Assembly (NCBI GenBank): GCA_024275415.1
Contig: JAJRZD010000034.1
Location: 16,849 to 80,848, forward strand
From: an archaeon
Lineage (GTDB): Archaea; Asgardarchaeota; Thorarchaeia; Thorarchaeales; Thorarchaeaceae
Length of the DNA stretch: 64,000 nucleotides
Direction: 5' to 3'
Shown: piece by piece, positions 1-8,899 of the stretch
How positions within the stretch are numbered: position 1 is the first letter of the stretch
Layout of the letters: every line of letters begins with the position of its first letter
The notes under the pieces: model-generated
What the model was told of the DNA's origin: nothing
Seen by the model: the letters and a program-made list of their open reading frames with translations, nothing else
Database searches by the model: none
Made by a program: the position numbers and the translations under genes

Positions 1-2
1 TT

Positions 3-440
3 GATACATCAGCACTCGTTACCAAGTTGGTAGTGCATGTTGAAAGCAAATACCCCTTAAGTCGAGTCTATATTCGCATAGGGATTGGATCCAAACTCCA
101 CTCAACACTCTTGCTCCGAGAATTAGTACGAAGGTTGCCTGCTTCACGTCTAGAAATGGTAGACGAACGAAACACTACCACTCAAGGAGGATATTTTAAA
201 GACCAATTCTCTGCAGAGCTGATAGCACTGCGCCCCGGTCGAGGGCACACAGCAGACGACTTGAAGCTGGAGCCAAAAAGAGGTTTCATCCGTGGACTAC
301 AACATCTTTTCACATGGTTGACCGATAATAAGGAAACCCTATCCATCGAGTCTGTCAGGCAAATCCTGAGGGGCGATATCACATTGGAAGACGCTCTCAG
401 CATTCATGAAACACCTGAAAAGAACTCCTCTACCGCCTGA
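3..440 (+). CDS. 3' end of an unidentified protein, possibly RNase H/RuvC-fold (partial)
   Basis: The reading frame is open from the first bases of the window, so the true start lies upstream and only about 145 C-terminal residues are visible. The segment reading R-I-G-I-G-S-K followed about 25 residues later by V-D-E-R-N-T-T resembles the strand and acidic turn of YqgF/RuvC-like RNase H-fold proteins, but this is a weak pattern match. The last 37 bases overlap the 3' end of the convergent helicase gene. Function unassigned. Confidence 0.6.
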   Translation, partial: DTSALVTKLVVHVESKYPLSRVYIRIGIGSKLHSTLLLRELVRRLPASRLEMVDERNTTTQGGYFKDQFSAELIALRPGRGHTADDLKLEPKRGFIRGLQHLFTWLTDNKETLSIESVRQILRGDITLEDALSIHETPEKNSSTA

Positions 441-2392
441 CCTACGACCTCTGGATTATCTGGCATCACTTTCGTTATCTCAGCTAGCCATGACGGGAAG
501 AACCGTTTAAGATAGGACGTCGCGAACCTCTGGTCAAGCATGACAATCACCCCACGATCGTCTAGCTTTCTGACTGGCCTACCGGCAGCCTGTATTGAGC
601 GAGTCATCGCGGGAAGCACATATGCATAATCCCTCCCCCTGCCGTTGAACCGTCTGTCATAATATTGTATCAATGCTTCTATTCGAGGAGTGGGCTTTGC
701 ATAAGGCACTCCCACTATGATTACACTCTCCATTGACGAACCAGGAAAATCCCCTCCTTCACTGTTCCTCCCTCCTTGTACTCCAAGCAACACTGCTCCT
801 TTCTCATTGCCCATTCTCTTGAATTCCATAATCATTTCATCATTGGCCTTGCTTTTTCCCCTTTGCATTTCCACAAAGAGCTTTTTGTCAAGTTTTCTTT
901 CAAGCCCTGATTTCAGCAAGTTCTTTGCAATTGCATAACTTGTTGTAAATATACCTGTGTTGCTGGGAGTTGCCCTCGCCACAGCGGTACAGTGTTCTAC
1001 CATCCTATCAAACACTGCCGAACTGCGTGACCGATAGGATGTGTCCAGCCCATCTATGACAATCCCTAACCGGTTCTTGGCAGCAAAAGGACTTTGAAAA
1101 GCCATTCTTGTAGCGTCCTTCCGAAGTCCTATCATCTCAGCATAAGCATTCAGAGGTGAGATGGTTCCTGACACAGCAACCGTGGCCCTCACTGACTTGA
1201 GAATCTGTCTTGTTACGGATGTCGGATCCAACGCGACCAGTTCAAGGGAAACCCTTCTGCTCCTGTTTGCACTGGTCGAAACACTCAGGATGAACGTGTA
1301 ATCGGTCTTGTTGATATGCTCCAGCCACCTAATCATGAATTCTGCCACGCGGAAAATTGCCGAACGTGGAAATTTACCTGCTCTAAGCAGTCCCTTCCGT
1401 ATCTTGACCCCCATTTCTCGCATTTGGATCAAAATGTCGCTATCTCCGTCCAACCCCGCCTCCTTAAGAGATGTGTTGAATACTCCCTGAGGGTCAAGAA
1501 TGACCTCATCGCCATCACTCATTCTTTGCGAGAGATCAATGATACACTTGGCCAGTCCCCTGCAGAATGCAGTGATAGGTCTTTCATTGAAATTCTTAGC
1601 CTCCCGCATGGCTGACCGGACGGTTCCGAGTGTCAAGGAGTCACTTGCAGAACCGAGTGCTGTGTCTGGTACATTGTGTGCTTCATCCTGAACAAGTATC
1701 ACCTCCGATAAAGGAGTTTCTAACTCGGGAATGAATGTCTGAAGGATGAATGGGTCAAAGATGTAAAGATATGAAAGAGCAATCACATCCACGACTTTCG
1801 CCAAGCTTTTCGCCAGCTCATATGGGCACATCTTCTGTGCCTTGCCGTATCTTACGATTTCAGGTGCGCTCATGACTTGGTCTGGGAGGTCGGCTAGGAG
1901 GTCTTCGGGAAGGATATTCCTCAAAGTTTCATAAAAGGGGCAACTACGGCTTGCCTTGAGCTGGCCACATACCTCGCTTATTGACACGGTTCCATCAGAA
2001 TTCTCAAGAACAAACGAATTGAGGCACATATGGTTACGTCCTCGAAAGGAGATTCCACTGATCATACCCTCTTCATCCATCATGGACAGCTCTTCCATCA
2101 CACGATCGAGCTGTTTGTGAGTACGTGCACAATAGAGTACTTTCCCGTCATTCTCCTTGACCCATGGCAATACGCCGGACAACGACACTACTGTTTTACC
2201 AAAGCCATTTGGCGCTTCGATGATGGACTGTCCCGCATCACGCACAACTTTCTCGATTAGTGCCATCATCGCTTCCTGTCCTTCCCTTGGATTTTTGTAG
2301 GGAAAGAAGTCCATGAATGTGAACTGGTCGCTCATCTGAGATTCACTTCCCTGTAAATACCAAGCTTGATAATCATGTTGCTCGCTGTCCAT
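404..2392 (-). CDS. Rad3/XPD-family ATP-dependent DNA helicase
   Basis: Superfamily 2 5'-to-3' helicase of the XPD/Rad3 (DEAD_2) type, about 660 residues, the usual size. Walker A is A-P-N-G-F-G-K-T (residues 60-67) and the DEAH box is at 236-239. Between them four cysteines (about 123, 142, 151, 189) are placed as the iron-sulfur ligands of the XPD FeS domain, so DNA strand separation is likely intact. The family acts in repair; archaeal XPD works without a TFIIH core. A TATA-like TTTATAG lies at 2408-2414. Its spacing would put the transcript start just inside the first ATG, so the internal Met20 (about 2335) may be the real start; the conserved F-F-P-Y...R-E-G-Q segment follows it. Confidence 0.9.
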   Translation of the reverse strand: MDSEQHDYQAWYLQGSESQMSDQFTFMDFFPYKNPREGQEAMMALIEKVVRDAGQSIIEAPNGFGKTVVSLSGVLPWVKENDGKVLYCARTHKQLDRVMEELSMMDEEGMISGISFRGRNHMCLNSFVLENSDGTVSISEVCGQLKASRSCPFYETLRNILPEDLLADLPDQVMSAPEIVRYGKAQKMCPYELAKSLAKVVDVIALSYLYIFDPFILQTFIPELETPLSEVILVQDEAHNVPDTALGSASDSLTLGTVRSAMREAKNFNERPITAFCRGLAKCIIDLSQRMSDGDEVILDPQGVFNTSLKEAGLDGDSDILIQMREMGVKIRKGLLRAGKFPRSAIFRVAEFMIRWLEHINKTDYTFILSVSTSANRSRRVSLELVALDPTSVTRQILKSVRATVAVSGTISPLNAYAEMIGLRKDATRMAFQSPFAAKNRLGIVIDGLDTSYRSRSSAVFDRMVEHCTAVARATPSNTGIFTTSYAIAKNLLKSGLERKLDKKLFVEMQRGKSKANDEMIMEFKRMGNEKGAVLLGVQGGRNSEGGDFPGSSMESVIIVGVPYAKPTPRIEALIQYYDRRFNGRGRDYAYVLPAMTRSIQAAGRPVRKLDDRGVIVMLDQRFATSYLKRFFPSWLAEITKVMPDNPEVVGQAVEEFFSGVS

Positions 2393-2407
2393 GTACAGCG
2401 TGAATTG

Positions 2408-2416
2408 TTTTATAGT
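2408..2416. promoter_or_regulatory. TATA-like element between divergent genes
   Basis: An AT-rich TTTTATAGT in the short divergent gap between the XPD-type helicase and the PAC4-like gene. It reads as a TATA box on either strand. The gap is only 40 bp, so both promoters must overlap here. No other candidate is visible. Confidence 0.4.
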
Positions 2417-2432
2417 AAAGTCATATTCCTAG

Positions 2433-2789
2433 ATGTGGTTTCAAAAGATGAATGCTGACATCACCGAATTCGAATCGAGATACTCTGGAGGTTCGCTGCG
2501 AGTAAGGCTCATTGAGCTGGAGAATGGACTACTAGTCCTCCTCTCTGATGCAGAGCGATTCAGAATAGGACAGACCGCTATGGCGATACCTCCCGGACAA
2601 GGTCGTACAGAACCTACCTCTACTGGGGTATTTTCTGGTGCAATGGACTCCGCTTTGATAAGGACGATTGCTGAACGGATTGCTGCAATGACCGGACAGG
2701 CTTGCATGGTGGTGTCTGGCATCCGCGAGATGACTCGAAACATCATGATGGAAATTGTGGTGATACTCAAGAACCATCTTGTTGCATGA
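2433..2789 (+). CDS. PAC4-like proteasome assembly chaperone (putative)
   Basis: A 118-residue protein resembling the PAC3/PAC4 (Psmg4) fold. There is an N-terminal beta region, a glycine-rich turn with T-S-T-G-V-F (around 67-72), then a long helix A-L-I-R-T-I-A-E-R-I-A and a strand with the Q-x-C-M-V-V-S pattern. Human PAC4 has a comparable D-T-T-S-T-G-L-A-Q-R-L-A...K-Q-V-F-V-S segment. In eukaryotes PAC3/4 scaffold the 20S alpha ring. Start is either ATG 2433 or the in-frame ATG at 2448; the TATA element favours the second. The assignment rests on my recall of the family pattern, not on a search. Confidence 0.5.
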   Translation: MWFQKMNADITEFESRYSGGSLRVRLIELENGLLVLLSDAERFRIGQTAMAIPPGQGRTEPTSTGVFSGAMDSALIRTIAERIAAMTGQACMVVSGIREMTRNIMMEIVVILKNHLVA

Positions 2790-2985
2790 GATACTCAACG
2801 ACCTCTCTTGCCCACTTGCCGATATTCTCCTCGTCCAGAAGTCGCGTTAGGTAAGTGTTCCAGTCAATCTCAAGTGCCTTTCTCCACTCATCGAAAGCAA
2901 TCTTCACATTCTCTAACGCACTGATGTGATATGCGCAAAGGTCATCTTTCTCTGACCTGCGACCGCAGATTGCACAATCACTCAT
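2767..2985 (-). CDS. Small zinc-knuckle protein
   Basis: A 72-residue protein beginning M-S-D-C-A-I-C-G-R-R, with a second Cys/His pair (C-A-Y-H) about 15 residues later, suggesting a small zinc-binding head. The rest is helical and tryptophan-rich. Its ATG overlaps the topoisomerase stop by 8 bp, a translational-coupling arrangement, so it is probably co-expressed with topA. The tail overlaps the convergent PAC4-like gene by 23 bp. Function unknown. Confidence 0.65.
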   Translation of the reverse strand: MSDCAICGRRSEKDDLCAYHISALENVKIAFDEWRKALEIDWNTYLTRLLDEENIGKWAREVVEYLMQQDGS

Positions 2986-5092
2986 CTTTTCTTTCTCCTT
3001 TCGCCCGTTGTTTCTCAAGTTTTTCTAGTGCTCCTTTTCTCCCTGGGCATTCAGTCCAGTTGATACAGGTTTCAAAGGCCCTTCTTCCTGACCCCACCTT
3101 TATCATATGGTGGCTGCAGTGGGGACACTCCTTGCCCAGTGGAACAATCCGCCCTTTCTGTGGGAGTGGAAACGTCTGGTCACATGTTCCTTGTCTGTAG
3201 TTCGAGCATCCTATGAAGCGTTTTCCAGTCTTCGGTGAACGGATAATCATCATCTTTCCGTCTTTGCATGTCGGACAAGTGCCGACCTCCTCACTCTCGT
3301 TCCAATAGCGTTGCAGTCCATTCACAAGATCTCTGCCTATCATATCCTCTTGTTCTTTGAACGAATTGAGTAGCTCGAGCAGGCTTTCTTTTGCATGGGC
3401 TAGGATGGTCTCTCTATCAGTTTCTCCTTGAAGGATCTTATCCATCTCACCTTGCAGCTCGCGAGTGAAATCAGGCGAGAGAAGCGTAGGGACATATTTT
3501 TGCAGGGTTTCGAACAGTGCATATCCAAGGGTTGACACTTCAAACCTATCATTTAGGGTGTATCCACGAGACCTGACGGAATCAACAATTCCCGCGCGTG
3601 TTGCCTTAGTTCCCAACCCTTTCTTTTCAAGGAGCCTAAGAAGGCTCGATGGATTGTACCTCCTCGGTGGTGCAGTCCGTTTCTCTTCAACGTCCACACG
3701 TACGATATCGACAGCATCGCCGATGTCCATTTCAGGAATAACCCTCTCTTGAACTGTCACATATTTCCCGTAATATCTCATCCAGCCTGCTTCAATCAAC
3801 CGTTGTCCCCGGCATACAAGGATATGGCCATTACATTTGACTTCGACCCGCGCTCTTTCTTTCTTTGCAGGTTTTCCAAAAAGCGCAAGGAATCTTCTGA
3901 CAATCAAATCGTATATCCGTTTCTCGCTTGGGGTCAATCTCCGAGACGCTCGCTCGCCAGTGGGATGGATTGCAGGATGTGCGGGATCTGTGCTTTTTCC
4001 TTGAGCAGGGGATAGTACCTTTTGTCCAATAATCTCTTTAATAATCGATTTGTATGATTTCTGCTCACTCAATTGAACCAGTATTTGCTTGACATCAATT
4101 GTTGGAGGAATCTTCTGGCTATTTGTTCGAGGATAAGATATTAGCCCTTCCAGATAGAGGGTCTGTGCTAGATTCAATGTACGACTTGGTTTGAACCCAA
4201 AGTGTCTGTAGGCTTCAGCCTGCAATCCTCCCAGATTGAAGGGGACTGGTGGAGGCTGGGAAACGATAGACCGCTTGATATCTCCAACAGTTCCTTTTCT
4301 CTCCTGAAGCCCGTTTGCTATTCGCACTGTCTTGACGCGATTGTCGATTCTACCTCTTGAATACTCCAAGTGGATTGCCGAGCCATTGCATATACCCTCA
4401 GCACTTATGTTCCAATAGGGTATCGGCACAAATACATTGATCTTCTTGTCCCTTTCAACAACCATCGCCAGAACAGGTCCTTGAACCCTCCCTGTAGATA
4501 CGATCTTGAACCATCCCGATGCATTCTTGATGGCGAGGGTCAATGCACGAGTAAGGTTTATTCCATATAGCCAATCAATCTCATGTCGAACCTGTCCTGC
4601 TTCTATCATCGGGAAATCAAGTTCTGTGCTGGCTTCATCGTACGCCTTCTGGAGTTCATTCTTAGTAAGGGTGGAGAATATCATCCTGCGTGCATCGTCC
4701 GAATCAATCCCGCAGGCGTATCTAAGAGTGAGGTAACCGATCAAACTCCCTTCTATGTCATAGTCTGTTGCAATGATGAACTCATCAATCTCTTTGGCAA
4801 GCCTCTTGATCAACCGGATTATCGGTTTGACGTTAGTTGCTTTTTTGTCCACTTCGTATTTTGGCACCCATTCCATGTCAAGGCGTGGATATGTCCATCC
4901 CTTCTCTACCTGTTTCAACTCGAATAGATGACCCAATGCATAGACCACATAAATTGCATGTCCCCCTCTTAAGCACTCGAAGTATGAAGCCCCTCTCTTC
5001 TTTATTTCCTGCGGGGCATTGTGCTCGTCAAGTGCGAATGCTAGCTTCCGAGCAGCTGTTGGTTTCTCGGAAATCACCATGATCTTGGACAT
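2978..5092 (-). CDS. topA: DNA topoisomerase IA
   Basis: 704-residue type IA topoisomerase. The N-terminal TOPRIM domain has E-K-P-T-A-A near residue 9 and a D-Y-D-I-E-G metal-binding motif near 109. The active-site tyrosine sits in G-L-I-S-Y-P-R-T-N-S (about residue 317). The C-terminus carries zinc ribbons (C-P-T-C...C-S-N-Y...C and C-P-H-C...C). It relaxes negatively supercoiled DNA through a 5'-phosphotyrosine bond. The length and C-terminal zinc fingers fit archaeal TopA/Topo III. No N-terminal helicase module is present, so it is not reverse gyrase, which argues against a hyperthermophile. Confidence 0.93.
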   Translation of the reverse strand: MSKIMVISEKPTAARKLAFALDEHNAPQEIKKRGASYFECLRGGHAIYVVYALGHLFELKQVEKGWTYPRLDMEWVPKYEVDKKATNVKPIIRLIKRLAKEIDEFIIATDYDIEGSLIGYLTLRYACGIDSDDARRMIFSTLTKNELQKAYDEASTELDFPMIEAGQVRHEIDWLYGINLTRALTLAIKNASGWFKIVSTGRVQGPVLAMVVERDKKINVFVPIPYWNISAEGICNGSAIHLEYSRGRIDNRVKTVRIANGLQERKGTVGDIKRSIVSQPPPVPFNLGGLQAEAYRHFGFKPSRTLNLAQTLYLEGLISYPRTNSQKIPPTIDVKQILVQLSEQKSYKSIIKEIIGQKVLSPAQGKSTDPAHPAIHPTGERASRRLTPSEKRIYDLIVRRFLALFGKPAKKERARVEVKCNGHILVCRGQRLIEAGWMRYYGKYVTVQERVIPEMDIGDAVDIVRVDVEEKRTAPPRRYNPSSLLRLLEKKGLGTKATRAGIVDSVRSRGYTLNDRFEVSTLGYALFETLQKYVPTLLSPDFTRELQGEMDKILQGETDRETILAHAKESLLELLNSFKEQEDMIGRDLVNGLQRYWNESEEVGTCPTCKDGKMMIIRSPKTGKRFIGCSNYRQGTCDQTFPLPQKGRIVPLGKECPHCSHHMIKVGSGRRAFETCINWTECPGRKGALEKLEKQRAKGERKDE

Positions 5093-5188
5093 GTTATCTC
5101 ACTCAACATTCTGGTCGCTAGTACGCTCTTTCATCCCACGATAGTCTTAAAAGCAGACCGCCAAAGCAGACCATCTGAGGTATAAAAT

Positions 5189-5605
5189 ATGAAACCTTGG
5201 TGGCCGAGGATAATTGTAAAACCCCGTGTACGACTTGGAAGACCTCGTTTCACGACTCCCACACGCCCTCCAGGCATAATATTATTCGGTCTTCTTTTCG
5301 TTGCTGTCTTATTCATCCTTGGTGGGAACATATACACGCTTGTTAGAACGCCACCTCCAATCGCCAGTGATGGTTCAGGAAATCCCATTCTTATTGCCCC
5401 TGCAGTCGATGTCCAACTAGGGCTCGAGGGGATTGTCGCATCTGTTATTGTGTTGATAGGCACAATTGGCCTTAGCCTCATATATTACGCATCCAGATAC
5501 ATATTCCAGCCTGGGTACGCGACAAGATTGCTCATCCTTGGAGTGATAGTGGCAGGAGTCGCATTTCTCGCCTTTGCCTATCTATTTAATATCAAGACAT
5601 CATGA
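5189..5605 (+). CDS. OST3/OST6-like oligosaccharyltransferase membrane subunit (putative)
   Basis: 138 residues with three predicted membrane spans (about 30-48, 78-100, 113-133). The loop after span 1 reads G-N-I-Y-T-L-V-R-T-P-P-P-I, then G-N-P-I-L, then D-V-Q-L-G-L-E-G. This follows the pattern of the C-terminal membrane domain of eukaryotic OST3/OST6 (TUSC3), where W-N-H-I-R-G-P-P-Y, an N-G-Q loop and Q-F-V-A-E-S-H occur in the same order. The N-terminal thioredoxin domain of eukaryotic OST3/6 is absent. An STT3 gene lies 4 kb away. A GAGGT Shine-Dalgarno precedes the ATG by 8 nt. The match is by eye. Confidence 0.55.
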   Translation: MKPWWPRIIVKPRVRLGRPRFTTPTRPPGIILFGLLFVAVLFILGGNIYTLVRTPPPIASDGSGNPILIAPAVDVQLGLEGIVASVIVLIGTIGLSLIYYASRYIFQPGYATRLLILGVIVAGVAFLAFAYLFNIKTS

Positions 5606-5632
5606 GGTACACTTGCATCCTGCATGTACCTC
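5604..5632 (+). terminator. Stem-loop after the OST3/6-like gene
   Basis: GAGGTACA pairs with TGTACCTC around an inner TGCA/TGCA pairing. The hairpin overlaps the stop codon of the OST3/6-like gene. There is no long T-run, so it may be a processing or stabilising hairpin instead of a terminator. Confidence 0.4.
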
Positions 5633-5681
5633 ACCATGTTCCTATCTACGAATCCGATTGGGACTGACTTCTGATGCTAAT

Positions 5682-6395
5682 TCACTCTAGGAATGAAAAC
5701 TCGAACTTTCTCTCATCCTGAAGATACTTGAGCATATCCTGAGCTATTCTTAGTTTGAGTTCCTTTCGAGGAGATGCGAGAAAGTGATCTGTGTACCCTG
5801 GTTTCGACCACTTCCCGACAACGTTACCAAAGTCCATTCCTGCAAGAATGATCCTTTTAGGTGAATAATGGGATATGATGAAACAAGCTCTGTCCCCATC
5901 CGTGAACCCTCCCCACAAGAACACATTGTGCAGAGGTTCCACTTGCGTACTCCCTAGAACATGGACCATCTCTGGGGCCAGACGTGACACAACGTCCATG
6001 TTGTCACCATGAGCATGTACAATGGGGATTGCACCAGCATCTACAGCAGATAAGATGTCCCGAGTATTCCCGTCAAGGTCTGTTACGACGAACTGGCAAT
6101 CCATTCCGGCATCGTTCAATGCTGACACCGCCCCATCTGCTGCGATGCGAACTGCCTCTCTGATAGGCTTTCTATCCATCACAATATCTAGATGGCGCCC
6201 TAACGAAGGACCGCTTCCAAAAACGACCACATCTTTCCCTCGGATAGTCGTTGCAAGATGATGCAAGAGTGGTTCTGGATTCGAGTCTGTTAGTATCTCA
6301 CTCAATAACTCGGCAGCCCTATAGTCGCATTGGACATCAATTTGTAACTTTCTGACAATGTCAAAGTAGAGTGGTTCCCACTCACTCCACTTCAC
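5682..6395 (-). CDS. mptE: 6-hydroxymethyl-7,8-dihydropterin pyrophosphokinase, MptE type
   Basis: About 237-residue protein of the MptE/DUF115 family, which transfers pyrophosphate from ATP to 6-hydroxymethyldihydropterin in archaeal folate or methanopterin synthesis. Visible motifs are V-V-V-F-G-S-G-P-S-L (nucleotide-binding turn), A-A-D-G-A-V-S and V-V-T-D-L-D-G-N, then H-A-H-G-D-N. I start it at the GTG giving M-K-W-S-E-W-E-P because this matches the family N-terminus and a GGGAGG Shine-Dalgarno lies 7-8 nt upstream; a longer TTG start at 6467 would run into folP. It lies 28 bp downstream of folP in the same direction, the preceding step's partner. Confidence 0.87.
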   Translation of the reverse strand: MKWSEWEPLYFDIVRKLQIDVQCDYRAAELLSEILTDSNPEPLLHHLATTIRGKDVVVFGSGPSLGRHLDIVMDRKPIREAVRIAADGAVSALNDAGMDCQFVVTDLDGNTRDILSAVDAGAIPIVHAHGDNMDVVSRLAPEMVHVLGSTQVEPLHNVFLWGGFTDGDRACFIISHYSPKRIILAGMDFGNVVGKWSKPGYTDHFLASPRKELKLRIAQDMLKYLQDERKFEFSFLE

Positions 6396-6423
6396 GATGA
6401 TATTCCTCCCATCATCCCTTACC

Positions 6424-7596
6424 TCATATAATCTTCTCAATCCTCTTACCAATATCAGAGAGACCAAAATAGGTCATCATTTTTATCTTGCCCACAAGCC
6501 CCCTTATCTGCCGGTCTGTCCCCATTATCAACATGTCAGTCTTTTCAATGGCATGGTCAATGGTATCATAATGATATGCTGCATCTCCTCCGAGTGCAAG
6601 CATCTCCTGCTTTATTATCAATGCAGCTGGAGCCGATAACCCTCGCAGGACTATCTGGTTCATGACTCCCTTTTGAGATAACTCGTGTCGTATCTCACCC
6701 CCTACGCCAATCTTCTCAAGCAAAAGCTCAACCTCATGCCTATCTGACAGCGCAAGAACCTCAATCTGTCCGTCATAAACGGTGTTAACACTAAGAGCCT
6801 CTCCAACCTTTGACGCGATACATGCCTCTGCAACATCATGTGCACGTATCACATCTACTCCCTTCATGACCGCAATGGACGTAACGGCAACCGTGCCAGT
6901 AAGCCGCTTCTCCGGATTAGGTTCCCCCAAAAGGGCTCCGATGAATGCCTTCCGTGAAACTCCTACTAGGATGGGCCTTCCGAAGATATGAAATCGAGTC
7001 AATCTCCGAAGAATGTCAAAATCAACCTCTGGGGGTTTGCCAAAGCCGATTCCTGGATCCAAAATTACCTTCTCTAACTCTATCCTATTGCGCTTCGCAA
7101 TCGCTATGCTTTCCTCTAATGATGCATATGATGCGTTAGCTGAAGAACACCCATCAGGACAGTTGGACATCAGGACAACAGGTATCGCTCTCTCTGCAAT
7201 GAGTTTCGCCATTTCTGAATCCCCTTTGAGCCCTGACACATCATTCACAATGTCTGCTCCCATATCAAGAGCAATCTCAGCAACGGTGGATGAAGTCGTA
7301 TCGATCGAGATTGGGAGGCTTGTTTCTTTACGAATGATTCCCATTGCAAAAGACACCCTCTCCAACTCTTTCTCCTCTTCCACTTTCGTGGTTCCGTAGA
7401 CTCCTGATGGGGCAGTCGACGCCCCTCCGATATCGATTATGGTCGCTCCCTGAGATTCCATTGTCCGGACGCAATTCCGTAAGGATTCTTCATCCCCAAA
7501 TACAGATCTCTGGTAGAACGATTCTGGCGATAGGTTGATGACTCCCATGACTCTTACTGGGTTGTCACCGCCAATTGCCAGCCCCTTGATGGTCAT
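6424..7596 (-). CDS. folP: Dihydropteroate synthase with C-terminal extension
   Basis: Dihydropteroate synthase TIM barrel: V-M-G-V-I-N-L-S-P-E-S-F-Y near residue 17, I-D-I-G-G-A-S-T, I-S-I-D-T-T, V-N-D-V-S-G, L-D-P-G-I-G-F-G-K and I-R-A-H-D-V. It joins the pterin pyrophosphate to p-aminobenzoate or a related aryl amine. Beyond the barrel (about residue 275) is a 115-residue extension with K-Q-E-M-L-A-L-G-G-D-A-A-Y, seen in some archaeal and Chloroflexi enzymes. The ORF extends upstream to 7746, but GGAGAG six nt before the ATG at 7596 and the conserved N-terminus favour this start. The upstream region is shared with the divergent gcvT. Confidence 0.9.
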   Translation of the reverse strand: MTIKGLAIGGDNPVRVMGVINLSPESFYQRSVFGDEESLRNCVRTMESQGATIIDIGGASTAPSGVYGTTKVEEEKELERVSFAMGIIRKETSLPISIDTTSSTVAEIALDMGADIVNDVSGLKGDSEMAKLIAERAIPVVLMSNCPDGCSSANASYASLEESIAIAKRNRIELEKVILDPGIGFGKPPEVDFDILRRLTRFHIFGRPILVGVSRKAFIGALLGEPNPEKRLTGTVAVTSIAVMKGVDVIRAHDVAEACIASKVGEALSVNTVYDGQIEVLALSDRHEVELLLEKIGVGGEIRHELSQKGVMNQIVLRGLSAPAALIIKQEMLALGGDAAYHYDTIDHAIEKTDMLIMGTDRQIRGLVGKIKMMTYFGLSDIGKRIEKII

Positions 7597-7702
7597 TGCA
7601 TCTCTCCGCATCTGGGATTCCCCGCTGGCATTGACCCCATGGAAGGAAATAAAACATAGCTCTATTTGGCAAGCTCGCCCAAAACCTAGGAGGCAGTATC
7701 TC

Positions 7703-8845
7703 ATGAACGGAGAACTACAACGCACCCACTTGTATGATTGGCACAAGCAACACGGCGATCTCGTCCCCTTCGGCGGTTGGGAGATGCCTGTCCGCTACTC
7801 TGACATCCGCGAGGAACACATGGCTGTACGCAATTCAGTAGGATTGTTTGACACTTCACATATGACTCGCTACGTCATCTCTGGTTCACAAGCCGTAGAT
7901 TTTCTCCAACGAGTGACGACGAACAACGTGCGCAAGTTGGCGATTAATGGGGGTCATTACTCAACGTGCCTTAACGAGAAAGGCGGGGTACGGGATGACC
8001 TCATGTTGTATAGGATTGGTGAGGCTGAGTTCATCTGGGTGACGAATGCTGCGAACGGGCCGAAGATACATGCGCATCTTCTCAATCATGCTAAAGATTA
8101 TGATGTCACCATAACCGACAGATCCAGAGATATTGTGATGATTGCGGTTCAAGGCCCCAATGCAATGCCTCTTCTTTCAAAGATGGCTGGGAAACAGATA
8201 GATTACGGTCGTTTCACATGTAACCCCGTGAGGCTGGCAGGATATGATACCTATTTGTGCAGAACCGGCTATACTGGTGAGGACGGTGGTGAGATTCTTC
8301 TCTTGGACACTCCCTATGGGGACGAGGGCAATGCAAAGGCAATAGGCTTCTGGGAGGAGATACTACGCGAGGGAGATGAATTCGGGATACACCCCTGTGG
8401 TCTTGGTGCACGTGACTCGACCCGCCTTGAGGCCGGGTTCGTGCTGTACGGGCATGAGCTGAACGAGGAAACATCACCAATTGAGGCAGCGATACCTTAT
8501 GCGGTGAAGCTTAAGGTCGAGCCCCACTACATCGGCTATGATACTGTGTACAGGCATAAGAAAGAAGGAGTTTCAAAGAAACGGATTGGGTTCGTAATGA
8601 TTGACAGAGGAATTCCTAGAGAAGAGTATCCCATTCTCCTCGATGGGACTCAAATAGGGGTCACCACTAGCGGTGGACTCTCTCCAGTCCTGAAGACAGG
8701 GATTGGGATGGGATATGTGCCCCCTGATACGGTAAAAGAAGGGGACATCATCGAGATTGACATAAAGGGAAGGATTCGGAAGGCAAAGGTCAAGAAGTGG
8801 CCCTTTTATGACCCCGACGAGTATGGTGCAACAAGGTCGCAATGA
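7703..8845 (+). CDS. gcvT: Aminomethyltransferase (glycine cleavage T protein)
   Basis: 380-residue GcvT, which transfers the aminomethyl carbon from lipoyl-H protein to tetrahydrofolate or a folate analogue, releasing ammonia. Typical segments are F-G-G-W-E-M-P-V near residue 22, G-L-F-D-T-S-H-M, R-T-G-Y-T-G-E-D-G-G-E and G-A-R-D-S-T-R-L-E-A-G. AGGAGG at 7688-7693 sets the ATG at 7703. gcvH follows after 54 bp. Neither the P-protein nor the L-protein is in the window. The divergent pterin genes folP-mptE and the nearby glyA make the C1-carrier theme coherent. Confidence 0.93.
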   Translation: MNGELQRTHLYDWHKQHGDLVPFGGWEMPVRYSDIREEHMAVRNSVGLFDTSHMTRYVISGSQAVDFLQRVTTNNVRKLAINGGHYSTCLNEKGGVRDDLMLYRIGEAEFIWVTNAANGPKIHAHLLNHAKDYDVTITDRSRDIVMIAVQGPNAMPLLSKMAGKQIDYGRFTCNPVRLAGYDTYLCRTGYTGEDGGEILLLDTPYGDEGNAKAIGFWEEILREGDEFGIHPCGLGARDSTRLEAGFVLYGHELNEETSPIEAAIPYAVKLKVEPHYIGYDTVYRHKKEGVSKKRIGFVMIDRGIPREEYPILLDGTQIGVTTSGGLSPVLKTGIGMGYVPPDTVKEGDIIEIDIKGRIRKAKVKKWPFYDPDEYGATRSQ

Positions 8846-8899
8846 CCAAAGAAAGAATTCATTAGGAGCATATGACCTGCACTCAGATGGTTGATAATC

